Source: JAFEDN01 sp963795715 (GTDB lineage Bacteria > Pseudomonadota > Gammaproteobacteria > Coxiellales > Coxiellaceae). From it: a stretch of 64,000 nucleotides of DNA. Every line of letters begins with the position of its first letter. Positions within the stretch are counted from its first letter, which is position 1. The notes under the pieces are model-generated. The model saw nothing but the letters and a program-made list of their open reading frames with translations, had not been told where the DNA came from and searched no databases. Shown here piece after piece: positions 18,151 through 25,697 of the stretch. The DNA lies in assembly GCA_963795715.1 (NCBI GenBank), contig CAWCIY010000003.1, positions 1,178,001 through 1,242,000 on the forward strand. The letters are read 5' to 3'. A program made the translations under genes and the position numbers.

Positions 18151-18852
18151 TCAAATTTTAGACTTATGTTTGCGGGATATCAGGTTATTTAAAAATTCAA
18201 TAAATAAAGAAAAACACACTGCAAAGTAAAGGTAGCCGCGAGGAATATCAAAGTGGCATCCGTCCGCAATTAAGATAATCCCTATCAGCAAAAGGAAACT
18301 CAAAGCCAATATTTTTACAGTGGGATGGCGGTTAATAAAACGGGTTAAAGACTCTGTAGCCAGTAGCATAATGATGATAGCAACGGTAATGGCGGTGGCC
18401 ATAATCCAATATTGTTTGGTTAAGCCGATAGCAGTTAGAATGCTGTCAATCGAGAAAACAATGTCAAAAATTGCAATTTGCAGTATAACTGCTAAAAAAT
18501 GGGCCCTTTTAGGGATATGTTGGGGTTTTCCTGCTAATTCAATTTCAGTGTGAATTTCTCTGGTGCCTTTATATAGCAAGAATAACCCGCCGGCAATCAA
18601 AAAAATATCATGCCAGGAAAGGTGCAATGAATAAATTTTTAGAATAGGTTTTGTAAGCGTTATTATCCAAAAAACTCCAGTTAAAAAGGCCAGTCTAGTG
18701 ACCCAGGCCAAGATCAAGCCGAGTCTTCGGGCATTTTTTTGTTGATTTTCAGGCAGACGGCTGCTGAGAATGGCAATAAATACCAGATTATCCACTCCCA
18801 AAATGGCTTCTAAAATAATCAGAGTAAATAAGCTAAAAAGATTTGCAAGCAT
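18151..18852 (-). CDS. TerC-family integral membrane protein
   Basis: A 233-residue membrane protein with about seven hydrophobic segments. The two hallmark acidic motifs are present: EAILGVDNLVFIAI near the N-terminus and DIVFSIDSILTAIG in the middle, in the inverted-repeat layout of the TerC/Alx family. Members export manganese or other metal ions, assist membrane protein metalation, or confer tellurite resistance. The start is ATG 18852 or the preceding GTG 18855. The gene lies a few bases downstream of msrA and is probably co-transcribed with it, which would fit an oxidative or metal stress role. Confidence 0.92.
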   Translation of the reverse strand: MLANLFSLFTLIILEAILGVDNLVFIAILSSRLPENQQKNARRLGLILAWVTRLAFLTGVFWIITLTKPILKIYSLHLSWHDIFLIAGGLFLLYKGTREIHTEIELAGKPQHIPKRAHFLAVILQIAIFDIVFSIDSILTAIGLTKQYWIMATAITVAIIIMLLATESLTRFINRHPTVKILALSFLLLIGIILIADGCHFDIPRGYLYFAVCFSLFIEFLNNLISRKHKSKI

Positions 18853-18858
18853 CACAGT

Positions 18859-19362
18859 TTATTGAGAATCGTCATGATCGATATGACAATGGCGGATATT
18901 GTGTTTTTCATTGTAATTTTGGTGATATTCTTCTGCTGGATAAAATTCTGTTGCCGCAGTAATTTCAGTTACAATGGGTTTATTAAATTTTCCCGATTTT
19001 TCTAATTCCAGTTTGCTTTTACGAGCAATTTGCTCCTGCTCGGTATTGTGGTAGAAAATAGCTGAACGATACTGAGCGCCAATATCCGGCCCTTGTTTGT
19101 TTAAAGTAGTGGGATTGTGATTTTCCCAGAAAATTTTTAATAATTGTTGATAAGTAATCTGTTGCGGGTCAAAAATAATTTCTATGGCTTCGGCATGGCC
19201 GGTTTTATCTGTGCAAACTTGCTCATAAGTTGGATCAGGCAAGTTTCCTCCAGTATAACCGACTTTTGTGGAGATCACGCCGGGCATATGACGGAATACA
19301 CTTTCCACACCCCAGAAACAACCCGCTGCGAAAGTAGCTTTTTGCGTTGATAATGCACTCAT
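18859..19362 (-). CDS. msrA: Peptide-methionine (S)-S-oxide reductase
   Basis: Reduces the S-epimer of methionine sulfoxide in proteins. The catalytic motif GCFWGVESVF lies 13 residues from the chosen ATG at 19362, and GYTGG, GHAEAIEIIFDP and QYRSAIFYH are all intact. The C-terminus NIRHCHIDHDDSQ supplies a possible recycling Cys. The frame extends upstream to a TTG at 19419, but homologues start near 19362. A TATACT box at 19376-19371 places the transcription start within a base or two of this ATG, so the mRNA may be leaderless; a poor TTGCCG-like -35 lies about 15 bases further upstream. Confidence 0.93.
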   Translation of the reverse strand: MSALSTQKATFAAGCFWGVESVFRHMPGVISTKVGYTGGNLPDPTYEQVCTDKTGHAEAIEIIFDPQQITYQQLLKIFWENHNPTTLNKQGPDIGAQYRSAIFYHNTEQEQIARKSKLELEKSGKFNKPIVTEITAATEFYPAEEYHQNYNEKHNIRHCHIDHDDSQ

Positions 19363-19412
19363 GCTTTGATAGTATATTAAAAATTTGGAGTCGGCAAGAT
19401 TTAACAATTCCC

Positions 19413-19596
19413 GGGTCAACGCATAGGCGTCAGTTTAAGGGCTTTTGCTTCGATTCCCCCCTTTGAAAAAGGGGGGTGAGGGGGGATTTTTAAACCAGGC
19501 TTGGGTCTTTATGGTTCAAAAAATCCCCCTCAATCCCCCTTTTTCAAAGGGGGAAGTCAGAGAAAATTCCTTAAACTGACGCCTATGTGGGTCAAC
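19413..19596. mobile_element. 168-bp MITE-like inverted-repeat element with 8-bp target duplication
   Basis: Positions 19421-19588 form an imperfect palindrome. The outer arms CATAGGCGTCAGTTTAAGG (19422-19440) and its exact complement (19569-19587) enclose a second pair of arms built on the CCCCCTTTGAAAAAGGGGG theme. The 8-base sequence GGGTCAAC stands directly on both sides (19413-19420 and 19589-19596), the signature of transposition. There is no coding capacity, so movement would need a transposase in trans. A half-site resembling its right end lies at 37521-37546. Confidence 0.8.
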
Positions 19597-19608
19597 GGGA
19601 ATTGCCCT

Positions 19609-19723
19609 ACGCGATGGGGGTTGGAAGGGGGAGAATCGCGATTCTCCCCCTTCATTCCGAGCAATTGGCTTCGCCAATGCACAGGATATAAACAAAAACA
19701 GCAATTCCCGCAGGGAATTGCTG
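19609..19723. repeat. REP-like three-hairpin repeat, copy B
   Basis: Starts CGCGATGGGGG, then a long GGGGGAGAATCGCGATTCTCCCCC-type palindrome, then a hairpin around GGCTTCGCC, and ends with GCAATTCCCGCAGGGAATTGC. It abuts the mlaE ribosome site, so the Mla operon is transcribed either through it or from just inside it. Confidence 0.75.
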
Positions 19724-19735
19724 GGCAAGGTCAAG

Positions 19736-20854
19736 ATGACAGCTGCAGCGATCAGATTAAGCCAAGATGGTACAACCTTAATTTGCTCTGGAGAATGGAC
19801 GCTTCCAGGAGTCAAAAAATTACCTCTCAATTATAATAAGATCCTCCCACCGGTTAAACAGTTTCGTATTAATCTGGAAAATATCACAACTTTAGATACT
19901 GTCGGCGCTTTTCGATTAAGACAGCTTATTGATGCTTCTGAGAGAGCGGGCAAACAAGTGACATTAGAAGGTTTAAGCGAACGTCATCAGGCGTTCCTAG
20001 AATTAGTGCAGTCTTATGCAAACCAGCTGCAACCTAGTCGCGCCGAGCCGCCGCCACAACCCGTGTGGCTGATATTATTAGGCCGCTGGACGGTAGTCAA
20101 ACTCAATCATATATGGCTTTTTTTGGCTTTTGTTGGCGAAATTGTCGTTCGGTATTTGAAAATCAACCGTAACGGTTTAAGAAATCTATGGCAAAGTGGT
20201 CTAAAAGTAATTCAAACAGCAGGTTGCCAAGCATTGCCAATCGTAGCCACAATGAGTTTTTTAGTCGGTATCGTTTTAGCGTATCAATTGGGAGTGCAAC
20301 TGAAGGTTTACGGCGCAGATATTTATGTGGTGGAAGCATCAGGGATTGCGATTTTAAGAGAATTTGCTCCGTTAATGACTGCTGTACTAATTGCGGGTAG
20401 AACCAGCACTGCGTTTGCTGCATTAATTGGCACTATGAAAGTAAATGATGAGTTAGATGCTTTATCTACCATGGGAATTTCAACCGTTGAAAGACTTGTT
20501 TTACCTAGAATTGCCGGTCTGCTGATTGCACTGCCTTTATTGGTAGTTTGGTCTAGCCTTTTCGGTCTCTTAGGCAGCATGATTACAGTTAAAGGGCAAT
20601 TGCATATTGGATATCACAATTTTTTAAGCCGTTTTGCAGAGCAGGTTAACGTTAAACAATACATTTTGGGGTTAATTAAAACCCCTTTCTTTGCCTTAAT
20701 TATTTCTATAGTGGGTTGTTTTCAAGGTTTTCAAACAGGGATTACAGCAGACAGCGTTGGTTTAAGGACCACCGCCGCTGCGGTTCAGGCGATTTTTTTA
20801 ATTATAGTGATCGATGCTTTTTTTTCTATGCTCTACAGTTGGTTTGGTTTATGA
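19736..20854 (+). CDS. mlaE: STAS-MlaE fusion, lipid-transport ABC permease
   Basis: Permease of an Mla-type (MCE) phospholipid transporter in the inner membrane. Residues about 1-95 are a STAS domain (LDTVGAFRLRQLIDASERAGK), equivalent to the separate MlaB protein of E. coli, and residues about 120-370 are the MlaE fold with the family motif REFAPLMTAVLIAGRTSTAFAA and a DELDALSTMG cytoplasmic loop. The ATG at 19736 has AAGG upstream; six extra codons back to 19718 fall inside the repeat and are unlikely. It is the first gene of a coupled run and overlaps mlaF by four bases (ATGA). Confidence 0.93.
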   Translation: MTAAAIRLSQDGTTLICSGEWTLPGVKKLPLNYNKILPPVKQFRINLENITTLDTVGAFRLRQLIDASERAGKQVTLEGLSERHQAFLELVQSYANQLQPSRAEPPPQPVWLILLGRWTVVKLNHIWLFLAFVGEIVVRYLKINRNGLRNLWQSGLKVIQTAGCQALPIVATMSFLVGIVLAYQLGVQLKVYGADIYVVEASGIAILREFAPLMTAVLIAGRTSTAFAALIGTMKVNDELDALSTMGISTVERLVLPRIAGLLIALPLLVVWSSLFGLLGSMITVKGQLHIGYHNFLSRFAEQVNVKQYILGLIKTPFFALIISIVGCFQGFQTGITADSVGLRTTAAAVQAIFLIIVIDAFFSMLYSWFGL

Positions 20855-21618
20855 GTCAACAAGATATCATTTCAGTTCAAGGTTTAAAGAATTTTTTAGG
20901 GAGTCAGTGGATCCATAATGATCTAAATATGAATATCCGCAAGGGCGAGATTGTTGCAATCATTGGCGGTAGCGGTTGTGGTAAAACCACCTTGTTGCGA
21001 TCTATTTTAATGTTACAGCGACCAACCGCAGGTGTCATTACAGTTTTCGATACTGATGTCACTCATTGCACAGCAGCGCAAGCTTTGCAGGTGCAAAAAA
21101 GGTGGGGGGTGTTGTTTCAAAATAACGCCCTCTTTAGTTCACTCACTTTATTAGAAAACGTTTTATTTCCATTAAAAGAACATGTCAGACTCCCTTTGGC
21201 GATGCAAAAAAATATCGCTTTATTAAAAATTTTGCTGACTGGTTTAGAAGCAGAAGCCGGTAGCAAATATCCTGCTGAATTAAGCGGGGGTATGCAAAAA
21301 CGGGGCGCTTTAGCCAGAGCGATGGCGCTGGACCCCGAAATTTTATTTTTAGACGAGCCAACTGCAGGGTTAGATCCAAACAGCGCCGCTGACTTGGATC
21401 AGTTGATTTTGAACTTGCGCGAAAGTTTGGGATTAACTATTGTGATAATCACTCATGATTTAGATACTTTGTGGAGGGTCACGGACCGGGTCATATTTTT
21501 AGGTGAGGGGAAAGTATTGGCTTCTTCGGCGATGACGGATTTAATTCAGGACCCACATCCACTGGTGCGTGAATATTTCAGCGGCCAACGTGCACAATTT
21601 GCTCGTAGGAGAGACTAA
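20851..21618 (+). CDS. mlaF: Mla-type lipid transporter ATP-binding protein
   Basis: A 255-residue ABC ATPase that powers the MlaE permease. Walker A is GGSGCGKTT, the signature is LSGGMQKRGALARAMAL (the QKR variant typical of MCE transporters) and Walker B is ILFLDEPTAGLDP, followed by the switch His in ITHDLDT. The ATG at 20851 overlaps the mlaE stop codon. A longer frame from 20716 runs inside mlaE and is not real. Confidence 0.95.
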   Translation: MSQQDIISVQGLKNFLGSQWIHNDLNMNIRKGEIVAIIGGSGCGKTTLLRSILMLQRPTAGVITVFDTDVTHCTAAQALQVQKRWGVLFQNNALFSSLTLLENVLFPLKEHVRLPLAMQKNIALLKILLTGLEAEAGSKYPAELSGGMQKRGALARAMALDPEILFLDEPTAGLDPNSAADLDQLILNLRESLGLTIVIITHDLDTLWRVTDRVIFLGEGKVLASSAMTDLIQDPHPLVREYFSGQRAQFARRRD

Positions 21619-21620
21619 TT

Positions 21621-22502
21621 ATGGATACTAAAGCCAATTATGCGGCGATAGGAATTTTTGTTGTTTTTTTAAGCGCTGCAGCCGTTACCCTTTTTATTTG
21701 GTTATTAGGTTTTCAACAACATGCTACTTATAACACCTATTTGGTATATGCCCGCGGTGGTGTTGATGGATTAGCCAGTGATAGCCCAGTGCTATTCAAT
21801 GGAGTGCGAGTGGGGAAAGTATACGACATTGTATTGGATAAAAATAATCCGCAACTGGTTAAATTATATTTGAAAGTGGAAACTAAAATTTCAGTTACAG
21901 AAAGTACTGTTGCTACCCTGGTGCCACAAGGCATTACCGGTATAGTTTATGTCGGTTTAGAATCTGAAAGTTCTGAAGCCCCTGTTTTAAAAGCGGAGAA
22001 GGGGCAACCCTATGCGATTATCCCCTACAAAAAACCTTTACTGATGCAAATAACAGAAGTCTTACCGCAGCTTGCCAAGGATATGGGAGATATCGCTGAA
22101 AAATTTAAAAAATTAATGAGTGCACCGAATTTGGTTAATTTAAGTGATTCTTTACAGCACTTAGCCAAAGTGACTGGCACATTGGACAAACAGTCTGATA
22201 ATATCCGGCAAAGTTTAATATCGCTCAACACGACGCTAAAAAATACCGCTTCCGCAAGCCGATATATTAAAGGCACATTATTGTCCGCTCAACAAGCTAC
22301 CAAACAGCTCAATAAAACCAGTGATCAAATCAGTCAAGAGGTCAGTAACATAGGTCAACAAACTATGCCGAGTGTGCAAGAACTAATGACTAAAATGAAT
22401 GATGCGGCTGCCAATCTGCAACAATTAACTCAGGATTTGCAAACCAATCCCTCTATATTGCTACGTGGTAAGCAGCAACCGCCTCCCGGCCCTGGAGAAT
22501 AA
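21621..22502 (+). CDS. mlaD: MCE-domain lipid-transport protein
   Basis: A 293-residue inner-membrane-anchored MCE protein. One N-terminal membrane helix (residues about 7-30) precedes the MCE domain (about 40-130) with GGVDGLASDSPVLFNGVRVGKV and LVPQGITGIVYVGLE, followed by a long helical tail with coiled-coil character (about 150-270). MCE subunits form hexameric rings that ferry lipids between membranes. The gene starts two bases after mlaF. The long tail resembles the extended MCE proteins of other gammaproteobacteria rather than the short E. coli MlaD (183 residues). Confidence 0.93.
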   Translation: MDTKANYAAIGIFVVFLSAAAVTLFIWLLGFQQHATYNTYLVYARGGVDGLASDSPVLFNGVRVGKVYDIVLDKNNPQLVKLYLKVETKISVTESTVATLVPQGITGIVYVGLESESSEAPVLKAEKGQPYAIIPYKKPLLMQITEVLPQLAKDMGDIAEKFKKLMSAPNLVNLSDSLQHLAKVTGTLDKQSDNIRQSLISLNTTLKNTASASRYIKGTLLSAQQATKQLNKTSDQISQEVSNIGQQTMPSVQELMTKMNDAAANLQQLTQDLQTNPSILLRGKQQPPPGPGE

Positions 22503-22504
22503 CT

Positions 22505-23098
22505 GTGAAAAGAATTTTAACAATTACCTGTTTGACCATTTTGTTGTGTGCTTGTGCTGTGAAACTGCCATCAGTTGCCACCTATGTACTTACAGTACCG
22601 GTGTTACCGATCCATCCTGGAATTCCGAAGACCCATAAGGTCTTATTGGTCAGTAATATGGTTGCGAATCCAGGTTACAAGACTGAGAAAATGATTTATG
22701 TGACCTCTCCAGGGCATTTGGGAGAATTTACCCGGCACAAATGGGTGGCGCCTCCTGCGCAAATGCTAACTCCCTTGATTGTGCAACGGATTGAAGCTAA
22801 AAATTATTTCCATGCGGTGATTATGCCGCCATTTGAGGGAAATAGTGATTTTCGATTGGAAACTCGGCTTTTGGTTTTTCAACAAGAATTTATCCAGTCA
22901 ACCAGTCAGGTACGTTGCGTTATCCAAGCAGTTTTAATCAATAGCAAAACCAACAAAGTACTGAGGAGTGGCCAATTTCAGACCGTGGTTGCTTCCTCTG
23001 CCAACAATCCTCAAGGCGGTGTGCTGGCGGCAAATCAAGCGGCTGAACAAATCAGCGAGCAAATAGCGCAATTTGTGGTTACCGCTTCTTTGTTTTAA
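22505..23098 (+). CDS. ABC-type transport auxiliary lipoprotein
   Basis: A 197-residue lipoprotein, read from a GTG at 22505. The signal peptide MKRILTITCLTILLCAC ends in a lipobox-like LCAC. The mature protein begins SVATYVLTVP and contains VLLVSNMVANPGYKTEKMIYV, matching the PqiC/YmbA-like auxiliary family that works with MCE transporters at the outer membrane. It follows mlaD by two bases and is expected to replace or assist the periplasmic MlaC, which is absent here. Confidence 0.88.
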   Translation: MKRILTITCLTILLCACAVKLPSVATYVLTVPVLPIHPGIPKTHKVLLVSNMVANPGYKTEKMIYVTSPGHLGEFTRHKWVAPPAQMLTPLIVQRIEAKNYFHAVIMPPFEGNSDFRLETRLLVFQQEFIQSTSQVRCVIQAVLINSKTNKVLRSGQFQTVVASSANNPQGGVLAANQAAEQISEQIAQFVVTASLF

Positions 23099-23949
23099 TG
23101 CTGCTTCAAAAAAACCATAGAAAATGCTATCGTCTGGTTTCTATGACAACTTATTTAGTTTTTATTGCTGGCTTTATCGCTTTAGGCGCCTTTGCTGGCT
23201 TAATGGCCGGACTGCTGGGTATCGGAGGTGGTTTGGTGGTAGTTCCAGGGCTTGCCTTTTTGTTTCATTATGCACCCATTCCAAACGAGCATTTGATGCA
23301 AATGGCCGAAGGAACCTCTCTGGCCATTATGATTCCAACGACAGTGAGGGCTTTACTGGCTCATCTACGGCATGAGGTCAGTGTTTGGCCGGTATATTCG
23401 AAAATGCTGGCTTCTGTTATCTTTGGGGCTGTGGCCGGTGCATTTCTAGCGCATGTAGTTAAAACTCAGGTGTTGGAAGTGTTATTTGGTTTTTTTGTTC
23501 TCTATATGGCGTTTCGGTTGTGGCGGGAAAGCAAAAGCGAAACTCATAAACCGTTTCCGGGCCCCGTTATTTTTAATATATTTGGAACCATTGTCGGTTT
23601 AAAATCAGGTTTGCTAGGAATAGGCGGCGGGGTGCTGACAATCCCGTTTTTGACTCGGTGGAGCGTGTCGGTTCGTGATGCAATTGCGATTTCCAATGCC
23701 GTGAGCTTTACCGTGGCAATCATCGGAACACTGAGTTTTATCATCAGTGGATTGATGGTGCGGGGTATGCCGGCGTGGTCAACAGGGTATGTGTACTGGC
23801 CAGCTTGGCTGCCGGTAGCGTTGGTCAGTATGCTGGTAGCGCCCTGGGGGGTTAAACTGGCTCATCACTTATCAGCTAAAATATTAAAGAGAATATTTTC
23901 GATTTTTTTACTCATTGTCGCCATTCAAATGTTGAAGGTGTTGGTATGA
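23098..23949 (+). CDS. TauE/SafE-family membrane permease
   Basis: A polytopic membrane protein with about eight membrane segments and the duplicated family motif: LMAGLLGIGGGLVVVPGL near the N-terminus and LKSGLLGIGGGVLTIPFL in the second half. Family members export sulfite, sulfoacetate or other small organic acids; the substrate cannot be told. An ATG at 23098 overlaps the preceding stop (TAATG), which suggests translational coupling; the ATG at 23143 (MTTYLVFIAG) begins directly at the first membrane segment and is an equally good start. It overlaps lgt by four bases. Confidence 0.92.
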   Translation: MLLQKNHRKCYRLVSMTTYLVFIAGFIALGAFAGLMAGLLGIGGGLVVVPGLAFLFHYAPIPNEHLMQMAEGTSLAIMIPTTVRALLAHLRHEVSVWPVYSKMLASVIFGAVAGAFLAHVVKTQVLEVLFGFFVLYMAFRLWRESKSETHKPFPGPVIFNIFGTIVGLKSGLLGIGGGVLTIPFLTRWSVSVRDAIAISNAVSFTVAIIGTLSFIISGLMVRGMPAWSTGYVYWPAWLPVALVSMLVAPWGVKLAHHLSAKILKRIFSIFLLIVAIQMLKVLV

Positions 23950-24737
23950 TTAATTATCCAAACATCAATCCCGTAGCTTTCCATATCAATCAATTTAAAG
24001 TTTATTGGTATGGCATCATGTATTTGCTTAGTTTTGTCCTTGCCTGGGGGTTGGCTACTTGGAGAGTCAAAAAACCCGGCGCCTTACTCACTGTGCTGCA
24101 GGTCAGTGACTTAATTTTTTATTGCGCAATTGGTGTAGTAGTCGGGGGAAGATTGGGGTATGTATTGTTTTATGACCTGCCTTATTTTCTGCATCATCCG
24201 GTCCATATTTTTGCCATTTGGCAGGGGGGAATGTCATTTCATGGCGGGCTGATTGGAGTGATATTGGCATTATGGTGGTGCAGCCGGCAATTTAACTGCT
24301 CTATTTTTGATTTGGGTGATTTTATTGCTCCGCTAGTACCTATTGGTTTGGCGGCTGGCCGTATTGGAAATTTTCTCAACCAAGAACTGTGGGGACGGAT
24401 TACGGATGTACCCTGGGGAGTGGTTTTTCCAGCGGCAGGATTTGAGCCAAGACATCCTTCTCAATTATATGAATTTATGTTGGAAGGGGTGTTATTGTTT
24501 ATCGTGTTGTGGTGGTTTTCTTCTAAACCTAGACCTCGATTTGCCACGTCCGCTTTGTTTTTACTGGGTTATGGAATTGCCCGAATTATTGCTGAATTTT
24601 TTCGACAACCTGACCCGCAATATGGTTATTTGGCGTTCGGCTGGTTGACTATGGGGCAAATACTTTCTTTGCCGATGGTTTTGATAGGAGGAATCTCCTT
24701 ATTGATTATTTATTCTAAAAAGAGGGTGACCGCTTAA
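23946..24737 (+). CDS. lgt: Prolipoprotein diacylglyceryl transferase
   Basis: Transfers diacylglyceryl from phosphatidylglycerol to the lipobox Cys of prolipoproteins, the first step of lipoprotein maturation, in the inner membrane. The motifs GGRLGYVLFYD, WQGGMSFHGGLIG and the Lgt signature GRIGNFLNQELWG are complete, as is HPSQLYE. At 263 residues with about seven membrane segments it is of usual length. The ATG overlaps the tauE-like stop by four bases and its own stop overlaps the thyA start by one base, the same lgt-thyA order as in E. coli. Confidence 0.97.
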   Translation: MINYPNINPVAFHINQFKVYWYGIMYLLSFVLAWGLATWRVKKPGALLTVLQVSDLIFYCAIGVVVGGRLGYVLFYDLPYFLHHPVHIFAIWQGGMSFHGGLIGVILALWWCSRQFNCSIFDLGDFIAPLVPIGLAAGRIGNFLNQELWGRITDVPWGVVFPAAGFEPRHPSQLYEFMLEGVLLFIVLWWFSSKPRPRFATSALFLLGYGIARIIAEFFRQPDPQYGYLAFGWLTMGQILSLPMVLIGGISLLIIYSKKRVTA

Positions 24738-25537
24738 TGCAGCAGTATCTACAATTTTTGCAGGGTATTTTATCCAAAGGCGTAAAAAAAATGGATCGAA
24801 CCGGTACTGGAACCCTGAGCGTTTTTGGTTGTGAAATGCGCTTTGATTTAAGTGCGGGATTTCCTTTACTAACGACTAAAAAAATACATATTAAAAGTTG
24901 GGTTCATGAGCTGTTATGGTTTTTACAAGGAAATACCAACATTCAGTATTTACACGACCATGGCGTGACGATATGGGATGAATGGGCGGACTCAGCAGGA
25001 GATCTGGGCCCCATTTATGGTAAACAGTGGCGTAGTTGGCCCTGTGCTGATGGTCGAAACATTGATCAAATAAGTCTTTTATTAGAGCAAATACGGACTA
25101 ATCCCGATTCTAGAAGGTTGATCGTGAGCGCCTGGAATGTAGGGGCTATTGACCAGATCGAGATGGCTCCTCCTCCTTGTCATTTATTATTTCAATTCTA
25201 TGTGGCGAATAAAAAACTATCCTGTAAATTAACTCAACGTTCTGCGGATGCTTTTTTGGGGGTACCTTTTAATATCGCCTCATATTCTCTTCTAACCCAC
25301 ATGGTAGCTCAGCAATGCGATTTACTTCCGGGAGAATTTATTTGGTCAGGCGGTGATTGTCATATTTATCTGAATCATTTAGAAGCGGTAGCTGAGCAAT
25401 TGCGACGTACGCCTTTACCTCTGCCGATTCTGAACATTAAACGCAAGCCGGATTCATTATTTGATTATCAGTTCAGTGATTTTGAGTTCTGCAATTATCA
25501 TCCGCATCCAACTATTCGAGCCCCGATAGCGATTTGA
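24737..25537 (+). CDS. thyA: Thymidylate synthase
   Basis: Converts dUMP and methylene-tetrahydrofolate to dTMP. The protein has 266 residues (E. coli 264). The active-site Cys is in APPPCHLLFQFY, followed by QRSADAFLGVPFNIASY and the Arg-containing NPDSRRLIVSAWN. The C-terminus ends HPTIRAPIAI as in the family. The 3' end of the gene (25457-25537) is duplicated in imperfect form 10.9 kb downstream at 36406-36486, where it has no gene attached. Confidence 0.97.
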   Translation: MQQYLQFLQGILSKGVKKMDRTGTGTLSVFGCEMRFDLSAGFPLLTTKKIHIKSWVHELLWFLQGNTNIQYLHDHGVTIWDEWADSAGDLGPIYGKQWRSWPCADGRNIDQISLLLEQIRTNPDSRRLIVSAWNVGAIDQIEMAPPPCHLLFQFYVANKKLSCKLTQRSADAFLGVPFNIASYSLLTHMVAQQCDLLPGEFIWSGGDCHIYLNHLEAVAEQLRRTPLPLPILNIKRKPDSLFDYQFSDFEFCNYHPHPTIRAPIAI

Positions 25538-25634
25538 TTGACAGTTCTACTGGCGGTAGGGCGCTGTCGTCCATCCCTGCTTCCGGTCGAGGGTGTGTGC
25601 AGTATTTTCCCGTATTGCGAATTTAAATATTTTA

Positions 25635-25655
25635 CCGCAGACTATTTCAGTCCCA
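25635..25655 (+). promoter_or_regulatory. Conserved upstream element of the first FG-GAP gene
   Basis: A 21-base block beginning CCGCAGACTAT and ending AGTCCCA lies 42 bases before the start codon, and a near-identical block (three changes) stands at 31562-31582 before the paralogue. It contains the inverted pair GACT-N5-AGTC. Little else in the two upstream regions is conserved except the ribosome site, so this is a candidate shared regulator site or promoter part. Confidence 0.35.
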
Positions 25656-25697
25656 TATAAGGTTTTAATTTAGGATGTTTTTAAATGGAGGTAACTT

